Shown: positions 24,017-34,266, counted from the first letter of the stretch. The stretch is 64,000 bases of DNA from Streptomyces sp. TBY4 (GCF_024213195.1 NZ_JANAVF010000013.1:1-64000); one strand, 5' to 3'. Numbers and translations: made by a program. The notes: generated from the letters alone by a model not told the origin.

Positions 24017-26965
24017 GTGAGCACCCCGGGGGCGGCGCTGCTGACCCGCCGGCCCCTCGCCGGAAGCGGGAGCGGTGGCAGCGGCTCGAAGGGGCTGGCG
24101 ATGCAGCTCCTCCTCGCGGTGGTCAGCAGCGGGTACGCGGTGGGCGCGGCCCTCGGCTGGGGCTCCGAGGAACTCGCCGAGATCATGGGCGACTTCGGGC
24201 TCAGCGCCGCCGGTCTGCTCGCCGCCGTCTCCTGCTTCACCTACGCCCGGGCCATTGACAGCCGGGAGCGCCCGGCCTGGCTGCTGTTCGCGTTCTCCTC
24301 GCTCATGGGCAGCTTCGGCAACGCCGTCTGGGGCTGGTACGAGGTGGTCCTCGGCGAGGCCGTGCCGAAGCCCTCCCTCGCCGACTTCGCCTTCCTCTGC
24401 TTCGCGCCGCCCGCCATCGTGGGCCTGCTCGTCCTCGCGAAGCGCCCGGTCACCCGGGCCGGCTGGGTCTGCCTCGGCCTCGACTCCTGGCTCATCGGAG
24501 GCTCCCTGCTCACCCTCTCCTGGAGCCTGGCCCTCGCGCACGCCGCGCGCACCGCCCAGTCCGGCGCCCCCGGCAGCGTCCCGCGCGCCGCCCTCTCGCT
24601 GGCCTACCCGCTCCTGGACATCGCGCTCGTCTCGATGGTGCTGGTGCTGCACTTCCGCCGCTCCGAGACCAACCGCTCCGCCGTGAACACCGCCATCGCG
24701 GCCCTCGCCCTGACCGTGCTGAGCGACGCGCTGTTCACCTCGCCGCTGCTCAGCGCCGAGTACCAGTCCGGCCAGCTCCTCGACGCCGGCTGGTTCGCCG
24801 GCTCGCTCCTCCTCGCCTACGCCCCCTGGGGCGCCCGCCGGCTGCACCCCGACCCCGTCGCCCACGCGCGCGCCGAGCGGCCGCACAGCCGCCCCATCAC
24901 CGGCTCCCTGCCCGCGCTCACCCCGTACCTCGCGGCCGCCGTCTGCACGCTGGGCATCCTCTACAACGTGGTGGACGGGCGGAAGGTCGACCGGGTCGTC
25001 GTCTTCACCGGCTGCACGGTCGTGCTCGCCCTGGTCATCCGCCAGGGCATCATGCTGCTCGACAACATCGCGCTGACCCAGGAACTGGCCCAGAAGGAGA
25101 ACCACTTCCGCTCCCTGGTCCAGGGCTCCAGCGACGTCATCATGATCGCCGCACCCACCGGGACCCTGCGCTACGTCAGCCCCGCCGCCGCCGGGGTCTA
25201 CGGCCGCGAGGCGGAAGAGCTGGTCGGCACCGAGCTGGCCACCCTGATCCACCCGGAGGACCTCGGCCGCGTGGTCCACGAGGTGCGCCGCTTCCTGGCC
25301 GCGCCGCCCGCCGAGGAGCCGACCACCCGCATCGAGTGCCGGTTCAGATCGGGCGGCGGCGAGTGGCTCAATGTGGAGTCCACCGTCAACCGCCACCAGG
25401 GCGGCCTCATCCTGAACAGCCGCGACGTCACCGAGCGGGTCCGGCTCCAGGCACAGCTCCAGCACAGCGCCGAGCATGATCCGCTCACCGACCTCCCCAA
25501 CCGGGCGCTCTTCACCCGCCGGGTCCGCCAGGCCCTCACCGGACGGCGGGCCGGGGACCACAGCACCGCCGTGCTCTTCATCGACCTCGACGGGTTCAAG
25601 GCGGTCAACGACACCATCGGCCACCAGGCGGGCGACGAGCTGCTCATCGAGGCCGCCCGACGCCTCCAGGACTCGGTCCGGGCCGGGGACACCGCGGCCC
25701 GCCTCGGCGGCGACGAGTTCGCCGCCCTGATCCTGGGCGACGGCAGCCGCGACCGCAGCGCCCGCGAGTACCAGGTCCACGAGATCGCCGACCGGCTGCG
25801 CACCACCCTCTCCCAGCCCTACCGGATCGCCGGGAGCGAGGTCCGGGTCGCCGCCAGCATCGGCGTGGCCTTCGCGGACCCCGGCATCACCCCTTCGGAC
25901 CTCATGCGCAACGCGGATCTCGCGATGTACCGCGCCAAGGCGGGCGGCAAGGACCGGGTCGAGATGTACGCGCCCCAGATGCAGGCCGAGGTCGTCCGCA
26001 AGGCGGAGCTGGCGGGCCGGCTGCGCACCGCGCTGCACGACGGCGAGTTCGCCCTGCTGCACCAGCCGGTGGTCTCCCTGGCCTCGGGGGAGATCTCGGC
26101 CGTGGTGGCGCAGGCCCGGTGGCGCTCCGCCCAGGGGATCCTGTTCACCCCCGCCGAGTTCCTGCGGGTCGCCATGTACAGCGAGAGAGGTGCCAGCGAG
26201 AGAGGTGCCGGCGAGGGGGGTGCCGGCGACGGACGTGCCGGCGAGGGAGCGCACCCGGCCGTGCCGGACGCCTCGCGCACCGCCGAGCTGGGGCGCTGGC
26301 TGCTGGAGCAGGCCGTCGGGCAGGCCGCCGAGCGGCACCGGGCCGGGCACTCCGTCCCCGTGGCCGTACGGATGACGGCGCAGCGGCTGCTGGACCGGTC
26401 GATGCCGCTGGGCTCGGTGGAAGCCCTGCTGACCCGCAACGGGCTGCCGTCGGGCGCGCTCGTCCTGGAGCTCGCCGTCTCCGATCCCAGGGTGCCCTTC
26501 GACGACCTGGAGCGCCGTCTGGCGGCGTTGCGCCGGCTCGGGGTCCTGATCGCCCTGGACGGCTTCGGCAGCGGTTACGCGGCCATCAGCGCGCTCCGCA
26601 GGCTCCCCGTGGACATGCTCAAGCTCGACCGCGGCCTGGTCGAGGGGGTCGTGGAATCCCCCCGGCTGCACAAGATCACCGCAGGTTTGTTGCGGATCGC
26701 AAACGACCTCGGGATGCAGTCGGTGGCAGAGGGCGTGGACCTCCCGGAGCAGGTCATGGCACTGCGTGCGATGGGCTGCACCCACGGGCAGGGAATGGCC
26801 TTCTCCGGCCCTCTGGACGAGTACAGGCTGCGCCGGGCGCTCGTGCGCGGTACGTTCCCAGTACCGGGCGGCGCGGCCCAACCTGCGTTGGCCGGTGGTT
26901 CCCCAGGGGGCTCGATGGCCATCCGCAGAGGCTCACATAATGAGACGCCCGTCCCACCCACTTGA
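24017..26965 (+). CDS. cdgC: Membrane PAS-GGDEF-EAL protein, CdgC-like diguanylate cyclase
   Basis: 982 residues from GTG 24017, chosen for GAGGGGGA upstream; ATG 23930 would add 29 residues without a good ribosome site. About eight to ten membrane helices occupy residues 28-345. A PAS domain follows (about 362-475), then a GGDEF domain with intact GGDEF at 564-568 and an RxxD inhibitory site (RAGD, 555-558). The C-terminal EAL domain is degenerate: EAL reads VAQ (697-699) and DDFG reads DGFG. It should make cyclic di-GMP but is unlikely to degrade it. A Ser/Gly/Glu repeat (about 722-744) is inserted in the EAL domain. By position beside ilvB it matches the CdgC gene of other Streptomyces (from memory). 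Confidence 0.9.
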   Translation: MSTPGAALLTRRPLAGSGSGGSGSKGLAMQLLLAVVSSGYAVGAALGWGSEELAEIMGDFGLSAAGLLAAVSCFTYARAIDSRERPAWLLFAFSSLMGSFGNAVWGWYEVVLGEAVPKPSLADFAFLCFAPPAIVGLLVLAKRPVTRAGWVCLGLDSWLIGGSLLTLSWSLALAHAARTAQSGAPGSVPRAALSLAYPLLDIALVSMVLVLHFRRSETNRSAVNTAIAALALTVLSDALFTSPLLSAEYQSGQLLDAGWFAGSLLLAYAPWGARRLHPDPVAHARAERPHSRPITGSLPALTPYLAAAVCTLGILYNVVDGRKVDRVVVFTGCTVVLALVIRQGIMLLDNIALTQELAQKENHFRSLVQGSSDVIMIAAPTGTLRYVSPAAAGVYGREAEELVGTELATLIHPEDLGRVVHEVRRFLAAPPAEEPTTRIECRFRSGGGEWLNVESTVNRHQGGLILNSRDVTERVRLQAQLQHSAEHDPLTDLPNRALFTRRVRQALTGRRAGDHSTAVLFIDLDGFKAVNDTIGHQAGDELLIEAARRLQDSVRAGDTAARLGGDEFAALILGDGSRDRSAREYQVHEIADRLRTTLSQPYRIAGSEVRVAASIGVAFADPGITPSDLMRNADLAMYRAKAGGKDRVEMYAPQMQAEVVRKAELAGRLRTALHDGEFALLHQPVVSLASGEISAVVAQARWRSAQGILFTPAEFLRVAMYSERGASERGAGEGGAGDGRAGEGAHPAVPDASRTAELGRWLLEQAVGQAAERHRAGHSVPVAVRMTAQRLLDRSMPLGSVEALLTRNGLPSGALVLELAVSDPRVPFDDLERRLAALRRLGVLIALDGFGSGYAAISALRRLPVDMLKLDRGLVEGVVESPRLHKITAGLLRIANDLGMQSVAEGVDLPEQVMALRAMGCTHGQGMAFSGPLDEYRLRRALVRGTFPVPGGAAQPALAGGSPGGSMAIRRGSHNETPVPPT
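26180..26239 (+). repeat. 15-bp in-frame tandem repeat inside cdgC
   Basis: Four units of 15 bases, the first two identical (AGCGAGAGAGGTGCC) and the next two diverged (GGCGAGGGGGGTGCC, GGCGACGGACGTGCC), encode SERGA/GEGGA-type repeats. They lie in a loop of the degenerate EAL domain and probably vary in number between strains. Confidence 0.85.
26936..26941 (+). promoter_or_regulatory. Possible -10 box for the ilvB leader transcript
   Basis: CATAAT resembles the housekeeping -10 hexamer and would start RNA about 50 bases before the leader peptide, inside the end of the cdgC coding region. No good -35 box is visible 16-18 bases upstream, so this is tentative. Confidence 0.3.
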
Positions 26966-26998
26966 CATCACCCTCCCGCCGGAGGGAGGGTCAATGCC

Positions 26999-27040
26999 AT
27001 GCGCACCCGAATTCTCGTACTTGGAAAGCGCGTCGGCTGA
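26999..27040 (+). CDS. ilvB leader peptide (branched-chain attenuation)
   Basis: A 13-residue open frame, MRTRILVLGKRVG, preceded by GGAGGGAGGG. It contains consecutive Ile-Leu-Val-Leu codons, three of them (ATT, GTA, CTT) rare in this GC-rich genome, so translation speed would report branched-chain aminoacyl-tRNA supply. A small hairpin (GCTGG-GG-CCAGC, 27042-27053) follows the stop, then the terminator at 27083-27116, then ilvB. Leader peptides of this kind have been described upstream of actinobacterial ilvB by comparative work. Confidence 0.9.
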   Translation: MRTRILVLGKRVG

Positions 27041-27082
27041 AGCTGGGGCCAGCATGTCCCCGCTCAACGCACCCGACGCGCT

Positions 27083-27116
27083 CCCCTCGCTTGCCTCCCG
27101 GCACGAGGGGTTTTTT
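27083..27116 (+). terminator. ilvB attenuator (rho-independent terminator)
   Basis: A CCCCTCG/CGAGGGG stem is followed directly by six T residues, a classic intrinsic terminator and unusual in such GC-rich DNA. It lies between the leader peptide and ilvB. A further hairpin, GTTGC-ACTG-GCAAC, follows at 27117-27130, and an exact 14-base tandem duplication (CTCGTAAAACCCTC twice) spans 27138-27165. Confidence 0.92.
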
Positions 27117-27186
27117 GTTGCACTGGCAACGTCGAATCTCGTAAAACCCTCCTCGTAAAACCCTCAGCTTCGAGAAGAGAATGCCG

Positions 27187-29070
27187 ATGACCGAGCAGGC
27201 CACCGGGGCCCACCATCCGCAGCCGCGGGCCCGTACCGGCGGACACCAGACCGCCGCAGTTGAGCACGTCACGGGTGCGCAGTCCCTCATCCGCTCTCTC
27301 GAAGAGGTGGGGTGCGACACCGTCTTCGGCATTCCGGGCGGCTGCATCCTCCCCGCGTACGACCCGCTGATGGACTCCAAGAAGGTCCGTCACATCCTGG
27401 TCCGCCACGAGCAGGGCGCCGGCCACGCCGCGACCGGCTACGCGCAGGCCACGGGCAAGGTCGGCGTCTGTATGGCCACCTCCGGACCGGGGGCCACGAA
27501 CCTGGTGACGCCGATCGCCGACGCGCACATGGACTCCGTGCCGCTCGTCGCGATCACCGGCCAGGTCTCCTCCAAGGCGATCGGCACCGACGCCTTCCAG
27601 GAGGCGGACATCGTCGGCATCACCATGCCGATCACCAAGCACAACTTCCTGGTCACCAAGGCCGAGGACATCGCGAAGACCATCGCCGAGGCCTTCCACA
27701 TCGCCTCCACCGGCCGTCCCGGCCCGGTCCTGGTCGACATCGCCAAGGACGCCCTGCAGGCGAAGACCACGTTCTCGTGGCCGCCCACCCAGGACCTCCC
27801 CGGCTACCGGCCGGTCACCAAGCCGCACGCCAAGCAGATCCGCGAGGCCGCCAAGATGATCGCCGCCGCCAAGCGGCCGGTCCTCTACGTCGGCGGCGGC
27901 GTCATGAAGTCCGGCGCGACCGCCGAGCTGAAGGTCCTCGCCGAGCTCACCGGCCTCCCGGTCGTCACCACCCTGATGGCCCTGGGCTCCATCCCGGACA
28001 GCCACCCGCAGAACGTCGGCATGCCCGGCATGCACGGTGCCGTCACCGCCGTGACCGCGCTCCAGAAGTCGGACCTGCTGGTCGCGCTCGGGACCCGCTT
28101 CGACGACCGCGTCACCGGCAAGCTGGACAGCTTCGCCCCCTTCGCCAAGATCATCCACGCGGACATCGACCCGGCGGAGATCGGCAAGAACCGCGCCGTG
28201 GACGTTCCGATCGTCGGCGACGCGCGCGAGGTCATCGCCGACCTGATCCAGGCCGTCCAGGCCGAGGCGAACGACGGCAACGCCGGCGACTACACCGCCT
28301 GGTGGAAGGACCTCAACCGCTGGCGCGACACGTACCCCCTGGGCTACGACCTGCCCGAGGACGGCTCGCTCTCCCCCCAGCAGGTCATCGAGCGGATCGG
28401 CCAGCTGGCGCCGAAGGGCACCATCTACGCGGCCGGTGTCGGCCAGCACCAGATGTGGGCCTCGCACTTCGTCAACTACGAGGAGCCCCGCACCTGGCTG
28501 AACTCCGGCGGCGCCGGAACCATGGGCTACGCGGTCCCCGCCGCGATGGGCGCCAAGGTCGGCATGCCGGAGCGCACCGTCTGGGCGATCGACGGCGACG
28601 GCTGCTTCCAGATGACCAATCAGGAACTGGCCACCTGCGCGCTGAACAACATCCCGATCAAGGTCGCGATCATCAACAACGGCGCGCTGGGCATGGTCCG
28701 CCAGTGGCAGACCCTGTTCTACAACCAGCGGTACTCGAACACCGTCCTGCACGGGGACGAGACGGGCACCGACACGGCCGTCGGCTCCCAGCTCGGCGAG
28801 TCCGCCGCCCCCCGCATGGGCACCCGCGTCCCGGACTTCGTCAAGCTGTCCGAGGCCATGGGCTGCGTGGCGCTGCGCTGCGAGGACCCGGCCGACCTGG
28901 ACAAGGTCATCGCCGAGGCCAACGCGATCAACGACCGCCCGGTCGTCGTCGACTTCATCGTCCACGAGGACGCCATGGTGTGGCCGATGGTCGCCGCCGG
29001 CACCTCGAACGACGAGGTCATGGCCGCCCGGGGCGTCCGCCCCGACTTCGGCGACAACGAAGACGACTGA
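27187..29070 (+). CDS. ilvB: Acetolactate synthase large (catalytic) subunit
   Basis: 627 residues. This thiamine-diphosphate enzyme condenses two pyruvates, or pyruvate and 2-oxobutyrate, in the first common step of Val/Leu/Ile synthesis. The catalytic Glu is in VRHEQGAGHAATGYA. MATSGPGATNLVTPIADA follows. The TPP/Mg motif is AIDGDGCFQMTNQEL...NN. FAD-region residues lie in the middle domain. ATG 27187 (MTEQATG) fits the GAGAAGAG site better than ATG 27181, which adds two residues. The gene is the first of ilvB-ilvN-ilvC and lies behind the attenuator. Confidence 0.98.
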   Translation: MTEQATGAHHPQPRARTGGHQTAAVEHVTGAQSLIRSLEEVGCDTVFGIPGGCILPAYDPLMDSKKVRHILVRHEQGAGHAATGYAQATGKVGVCMATSGPGATNLVTPIADAHMDSVPLVAITGQVSSKAIGTDAFQEADIVGITMPITKHNFLVTKAEDIAKTIAEAFHIASTGRPGPVLVDIAKDALQAKTTFSWPPTQDLPGYRPVTKPHAKQIREAAKMIAAAKRPVLYVGGGVMKSGATAELKVLAELTGLPVVTTLMALGSIPDSHPQNVGMPGMHGAVTAVTALQKSDLLVALGTRFDDRVTGKLDSFAPFAKIIHADIDPAEIGKNRAVDVPIVGDAREVIADLIQAVQAEANDGNAGDYTAWWKDLNRWRDTYPLGYDLPEDGSLSPQQVIERIGQLAPKGTIYAAGVGQHQMWASHFVNYEEPRTWLNSGGAGTMGYAVPAAMGAKVGMPERTVWAIDGDGCFQMTNQELATCALNNIPIKVAIINNGALGMVRQWQTLFYNQRYSNTVLHGDETGTDTAVGSQLGESAAPRMGTRVPDFVKLSEAMGCVALRCEDPADLDKVIAEANAINDRPVVVDFIVHEDAMVWPMVAAGTSNDEVMAARGVRPDFGDNEDD

Positions 29071-29102
29071 GCCGAGAGAGCCCGAGAGAGAGAACGACTC
29101 AC

Positions 29103-29627
29103 ATGTCCAAGCACACGCTCTCCGTCCTGGTCGAGAACACGCCCGGCATCCTCGCCCGGATCGCCGCACTGTTCTCCCGCCGCGGGTTCAACATCGACTC
29201 CCTCGCGGTCGGTGTCACCGAGCACCCCGACATCTCGCGCATCACCATCGTCGTGAACGTCGAGGACCTCCCGCTGGAGCAGGTGACCAAGCAGCTCAAC
29301 AAGCTGGTCAACGTGCTCAAGATCGTCGAGCTGGAGCACACCAACGCCATCGAGCGCGAACTCGTTCTGGTGAAGGTCCGCGCCGACAACGAGACGCGCT
29401 CGCAGATCGTCGAGATCGTCCAGCTGTTCCGCGCCAAGACCGTCGACGTCTCCCCGGAGGCCGTCACCATCGAGGCCACCGGCGGCACCGACAAGCTGGG
29501 CGCCATGCTCAAGATGCTGGAGCCCTTCGGCATCAAGGAGCTCGTCCAGTCCGGCACGATCGCCATAGGGCGCGGCGGCCGGTCCATCACGGACCGCAGC
29601 CTGCGCGCGCTCGACCGCAGCGCCTGA
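29103..29627 (+). CDS. ilvN: Acetolactate synthase small (regulatory) subunit
   Basis: 174 residues with an N-terminal ACT domain (MSKHTLSVLVENTPGILARI...FNIDSLAVG) that binds valine for feedback inhibition. The C-terminal domain activates IlvB. Length and sequence are typical. It starts 32 bases after ilvB with AGAGAGAGAACG upstream and is cotranscribed with it. Confidence 0.98.
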   Translation: MSKHTLSVLVENTPGILARIAALFSRRGFNIDSLAVGVTEHPDISRITIVVNVEDLPLEQVTKQLNKLVNVLKIVELEHTNAIERELVLVKVRADNETRSQIVEIVQLFRAKTVDVSPEAVTIEATGGTDKLGAMLKMLEPFGIKELVQSGTIAIGRGGRSITDRSLRALDRSA

Positions 29628-29771
29628 GCCCGGCCGGGCCGGTGACACCACCGGCCCGGTCGTGCCCCGCCCGTTCGTTTCTCGCTCGCTCGTATGGCGA
29701 GACCGAGAACCACGTATTCCGTTCCCCGCCGTACGGTGGGAGCAACACCAGCGCACCAAGGAGATATCCCA

Positions 29772-30773
<1,002 letters not shown>

Positions 30774-30781
30774 TCCGCGTC

Positions 30782-30818
30782 GCCGCGGGGCCGGGACACG
30801 CCGTCCCGGCCCCGCGGC
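30782..30818. terminator. Terminator hairpin after ilvC
   Basis: A perfect 16-bp stem, GCCGCGGGGCCGGGAC with GTCCCGGCCCCGCGGC, closes a five-base loop 8 bases after the ilvC stop. It separates the ilv operon from serA. Confidence 0.88.
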
Positions 30819-31049
30819 ACACCGGTTCGGGTACCCGTACGACGGGCCTCGCGGAGGCCCGCTTGTCCACCCCGGCCAATCTCGTGCGGGTGATCCTTCC
30901 GTACAGGCGGATTTCCCTTCCGGATCCGCCACTACACTGCTCAACACAACGCGTCAGGCCCACAGTGTCGTGCGTCTTCCACGCGGCTACCCCCTCCACC
31001 GCCTGCGGCCGTCGGGACGGCCGTCCGCACTGGACTTGTGAGGACCCAC

Positions 31050-32639
31050 GTGAGCTCGAAACCTGTCGTACTCATTGCCGAAGAGCTGTCGCCCGCCACT
31101 GTCGAGGCGCTCGGCCCGGACTTCGAGATCCGGCACTGCAACGGTGCCGACCGCGCGGAGCTGCTCCCCGCGATCGTGGACGTCGACGCGATCCTGGTCC
31201 GCTCCGCGACCAAGGTCGACGCCGAGGCCATCGCCGCCGCCAAGAAGCTGAAGGTCGTCGCCCGCGCGGGCGTCGGTCTGGACAACGTCGACGTCTCGTC
31301 CGCCACCAAGGCCGGCGTGATGGTCGTGAACGCTCCGACGTCCAACATCGTCACCGCCGCCGAGCTGGCCTGCGGCCTGCTCGTCGCGACGGCCCGCAAC
31401 ATTCCGCAGGCCAACACCGCCCTGAAGAACGGCGAGTGGAAGCGGAACAAGTACACGGGCGTCGAGCTCAGCGAGAAGACCCTCGGTGTCGTCGGCCTCG
31501 GCCGCATCGGCGTCCTGGTCGCCCAGCGCATGTCGGCCTTCGGCATGAAGATCGTCGCGTACGACCCCTACGTGCAGCCCGCGCGCGCCGCCCAGATGGG
31601 CGTCAAGATGCTGGCCCTCGACGAGCTGCTCGAGGTCGCCGACTTCATCACCGTGCACCTTCCCAAGACCCCCGAGACCCTCGGTCTCATCGGGGACGAG
31701 GCCCTGCACAAGGTCAAGCCGTCCGTCCGCATCGTCAACGCCGCCCGCGGCGGGATCGTGGACGAGGCCGCGCTGTACTCGGCCATCAAGGAGGGCCGCG
31801 TCGCCGGCGCCGGCCTCGACGTGTACGCGAAGGAGCCCTGCACGGACTCCCCGCTGTTCGAGCTCGACCAGGTCGTCTGCACCCCGCACCTCGGCGCGTC
31901 CACGGACGAGGCCCAGGAGAAGGCCGGTGTCTCGGTCGCCAAGTCGGTGCGCCTCGCGCTCGCCGGTGAGCTCGTGCCCGACGCGGTCAACGTCCAGGGC
32001 GGCGTCATCGCCGAGGACGTCCGTCCGGGCCTGCCGCTCGCCGAGAAGCTCGGCCGCATCTTCACCGCGCTGGCGGGCGAGGTCGCGGTCCGCCTCGACG
32101 TAGAGGTCTGCGGCGAGATCACCCAGCACGACGTCAAGGTGCTCGAACTCTCCGCGCTCAAGGGCGTCTTCGAGGACGTCGTCGATGAGACGGTCTCCTA
32201 CGTCAACGCCCCGCTCTTCGCGCAGGAGCGCGGGGTCGAGGTCCGCCTGACCACCTCCTCGGAGTCCCCGGACCACCGCAACGTGGTGACCGTGCGCGGC
32301 ACCCTGTCGGACGGCCAGGAGGTCGCGGTCTCCGGCACGCTGGTGGGCCCGAAGCACCTGCAGAAGATCGTCGGCATCGGCGACTACGACGTGGACCTGG
32401 CGCTCGCCGACCACATGGTCGTCCTGCGCTACGCCGACCGCCCGGGCGTGGTCGGCACCGTCGGCCGCATCCTCGGCGAGGCCGGCCTCAACATCGCGGG
32501 CATGCAGGTCGCCCGCGCCGAAGAGGGCGGCGAGGCCCTCGCGGTCCTCACCGTCGACGCCGAGGCCCCGGTGAACGTCCTCGCGGACATCGCCACCGAG
32601 ATCGGCGCCGTCTCGGCCCGTACGGTCAGCCTCGGCTGA
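31050..32639 (+). CDS. serA: D-3-phosphoglycerate dehydrogenase
   Basis: 529 residues, the long actinobacterial form. It oxidises 3-phosphoglycerate in the first step of serine synthesis. The NAD domain carries TLGVVGLGRIGVLVAQ. Catalytic residues lie in NAARGGIVDE, the GLDVYAKEP segment and CTPHLGASTDEA. An intervening allosteric substrate-binding domain and a C-terminal ACT domain (MVVLRYADRPGVVGTVG) for serine feedback follow. GTG 31050 has TGAGGA upstream. The 276-base gap after ilvC contains the ilvC terminator, a GGCGGAT...ATCCGCC hairpin at about 30908-30930, and a TACACT sequence at 30933-30938 that could be its -10 box. Confidence 0.97.
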   Translation: MSSKPVVLIAEELSPATVEALGPDFEIRHCNGADRAELLPAIVDVDAILVRSATKVDAEAIAAAKKLKVVARAGVGLDNVDVSSATKAGVMVVNAPTSNIVTAAELACGLLVATARNIPQANTALKNGEWKRNKYTGVELSEKTLGVVGLGRIGVLVAQRMSAFGMKIVAYDPYVQPARAAQMGVKMLALDELLEVADFITVHLPKTPETLGLIGDEALHKVKPSVRIVNAARGGIVDEAALYSAIKEGRVAGAGLDVYAKEPCTDSPLFELDQVVCTPHLGASTDEAQEKAGVSVAKSVRLALAGELVPDAVNVQGGVIAEDVRPGLPLAEKLGRIFTALAGEVAVRLDVEVCGEITQHDVKVLELSALKGVFEDVVDETVSYVNAPLFAQERGVEVRLTTSSESPDHRNVVTVRGTLSDGQEVAVSGTLVGPKHLQKIVGIGDYDVDLALADHMVVLRYADRPGVVGTVGRILGEAGLNIAGMQVARAEEGGEALAVLTVDAEAPVNVLADIATEIGAVSARTVSLG

Positions 32640-32658
32640 CGCTGCGGCAGCTGACGCA

Positions 32659-32693
32659 GCGAAGGGCCCGGGGGAGACCCCGGGCCCTTTCGC
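32659..32693. terminator. Terminator hairpin after serA
   Basis: GCGAAGGGCCCGGGG pairs with CCCCGGGCCCTTTCGC, with one bulged base. It lies 20 bases after the serA stop and 26 bases before the end of the opposing MFS gene. Confidence 0.85.
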
Positions 32694-32718
32694 GTGTCCC
32701 GCGCCTTTCCTACGTCGC

Positions 32719-34254
32719 TCAGTGCGCGAGCGCTTCGCCGGCCGGGGCCGGCTCCGCCGGAGCCGGGGCCTGTGCTCCGCGGCCCCGGAGCAGGGCCGCG
32801 GCGAGCACCGCCGCCGCGAGGAGCAGGACCGTACCGCCCCAGGCTGCGTACTGCATGCCGTGGACGAAGGCCTCCCGGGCGGCGGCCAGGACCTGCCCGC
32901 CGGCCGTGCCCCCGAGTGCCTGGGCGGTGGCCACGGCCCCGCCCAGGGTCTCCCGCACGGCGGGTTCGGAGCCCGCCAGGTCGGAGCGGTAGACGGCGGT
33001 CCCCAGGCTGCCCAGGACGGCCATCCCGAGGGCTCCGCCGAACTCCTGGCCGGTCTCCAGCAGGGAGGCGGCCGAGCCGGCCTTCTCGGCGGGGGCGGAG
33101 CCGAGCGCCATGTCCGAGACCAGGGACATCACGGTGACGATGCCGCAGGCGAGGACCCCGGCTCCGGCCAGCAGCAGCCACAGCGAGTCCGTGCCCACCA
33201 GGCTGGTCAGGGCGAACCCGGCGGCGGCGAGGGCGAAGCCGCCCGAGATGACGTAGGCCCGGTCGGTCTTCTGGGCGAGGGCGGCGCTGACGGGGGCGGC
33301 GGCGCCGATGAGGACCGAGGGGGCGAGGCTCCAGAGGGCGGCTTCCAGGGTGCCCATGCCGAGGACCGACTGCAGGTACTGGGTGTTGAAGTAGGCCGAG
33401 CCCATCATCGCGAAGGCGGCGACGGTGTTCAGGCCGATGCCGGCGCCGAAGCCGCGCCCCCTGAAGAGGGCCCGGGAGACCATGGCGTCGTCACGGGTGC
33501 GCTGCCGGCGCACGAAGAGCCATCCGAAGGCCAGGCCGGCGGCGAGGCAGCCGGCGTACAGCGGGGTGAGGCCCTCGGCGGCGATCTCCTTGAGCCCGTA
33601 GACCACCGGCAGCACGGCGGCCATCGACAGCGGCACGCTCAGCAGGTCGAAGCGGCCGGGCGCCGGGTCCGTGAACTCGGGGACCAGCACGGGGACCAGG
33701 ACCAGCAGGAGCAGCATCGCGGGCACGTTGATCAGGAAGACGGAGCCCCACCAGAAGTGGTTCAGCATCACCCCGCTGAGCACCGAGCCCAGGGCGATGC
33801 CGCCGGTCATGGCACCGGACCAGATCGCGATGGCCTTGCCGCGTTGCTTGTCGTCCTGGAAGAGGTTGCGTATGAGGGCGAGCGTGGACGGCATCAGGGT
33901 CGCACCGCCGATGCCGAGCAGGACGCGGGCGGCGATGAGCATGTCGGCGCTGGTGGCGTAGGCGGCGCCGACGGAGGCGATTCCGAAGGCGGCGGCGCCG
34001 AACAGCAGCAGCTTGCGGCGGCCGATCCGGTCACCGAGCGAGCCCATCGTGATCAGCAGGCCGGCGAGGGCGAAGGCGTAGCTGTCGAAGATCCAGAGCT
34101 GCTGCGTGGCGCTGGGGTCCAGCTCCCGGGTGATGGCCGGGATGGCGAAGTAGAGGACGGAGACGTCCATCGAGACCAGGAGCAGGGGGAGCAGGAGAAC
34201 GGTGAAGGCGGTCCATTCCCGGCGACCGGCGAGACGTGCTGCGGGGTTCGTCAT
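32719..34254 (-). CDS. MFS drug/proton antiporter, 14-helix DHA2 type
   Basis: 511-residue integral membrane exporter of the QacA/SmvA-like DHA2 group. MDVSVLYFAIPAI near residue 30 is the group's motif D1. GSLGDRIGRRKLLLFGA is motif A between helices 2 and 3. About 14 hydrophobic helices follow and the tail is Pro/Ala-rich. The substrate is probably a cationic or lipophilic drug (family knowledge). It is divergent from a TetR regulator gene 89 bases away and is probably repressed by it through the palindrome at 34267-34287. Confidence 0.93.
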   Translation of the reverse strand: MTNPAARLAGRREWTAFTVLLLPLLLVSMDVSVLYFAIPAITRELDPSATQQLWIFDSYAFALAGLLITMGSLGDRIGRRKLLLFGAAAFGIASVGAAYATSADMLIAARVLLGIGGATLMPSTLALIRNLFQDDKQRGKAIAIWSGAMTGGIALGSVLSGVMLNHFWWGSVFLINVPAMLLLLVLVPVLVPEFTDPAPGRFDLLSVPLSMAAVLPVVYGLKEIAAEGLTPLYAGCLAAGLAFGWLFVRRQRTRDDAMVSRALFRGRGFGAGIGLNTVAAFAMMGSAYFNTQYLQSVLGMGTLEAALWSLAPSVLIGAAAPVSAALAQKTDRAYVISGGFALAAAGFALTSLVGTDSLWLLLAGAGVLACGIVTVMSLVSDMALGSAPAEKAGSAASLLETGQEFGGALGMAVLGSLGTAVYRSDLAGSEPAVRETLGGAVATAQALGGTAGGQVLAAAREAFVHGMQYAAWGGTVLLLAAAVLAAALLRGRGAQAPAPAEPAPAGEALAH

Positions 34255-34266
34255 GAGCAGTAATGT

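Noticed and set aside
26962..26967. TTGACA as a -35 box for ilvB
   Set aside because: A -10 box 17 bases later would fall on the leader-peptide ribosome site, and no -10-like hexamer is there.
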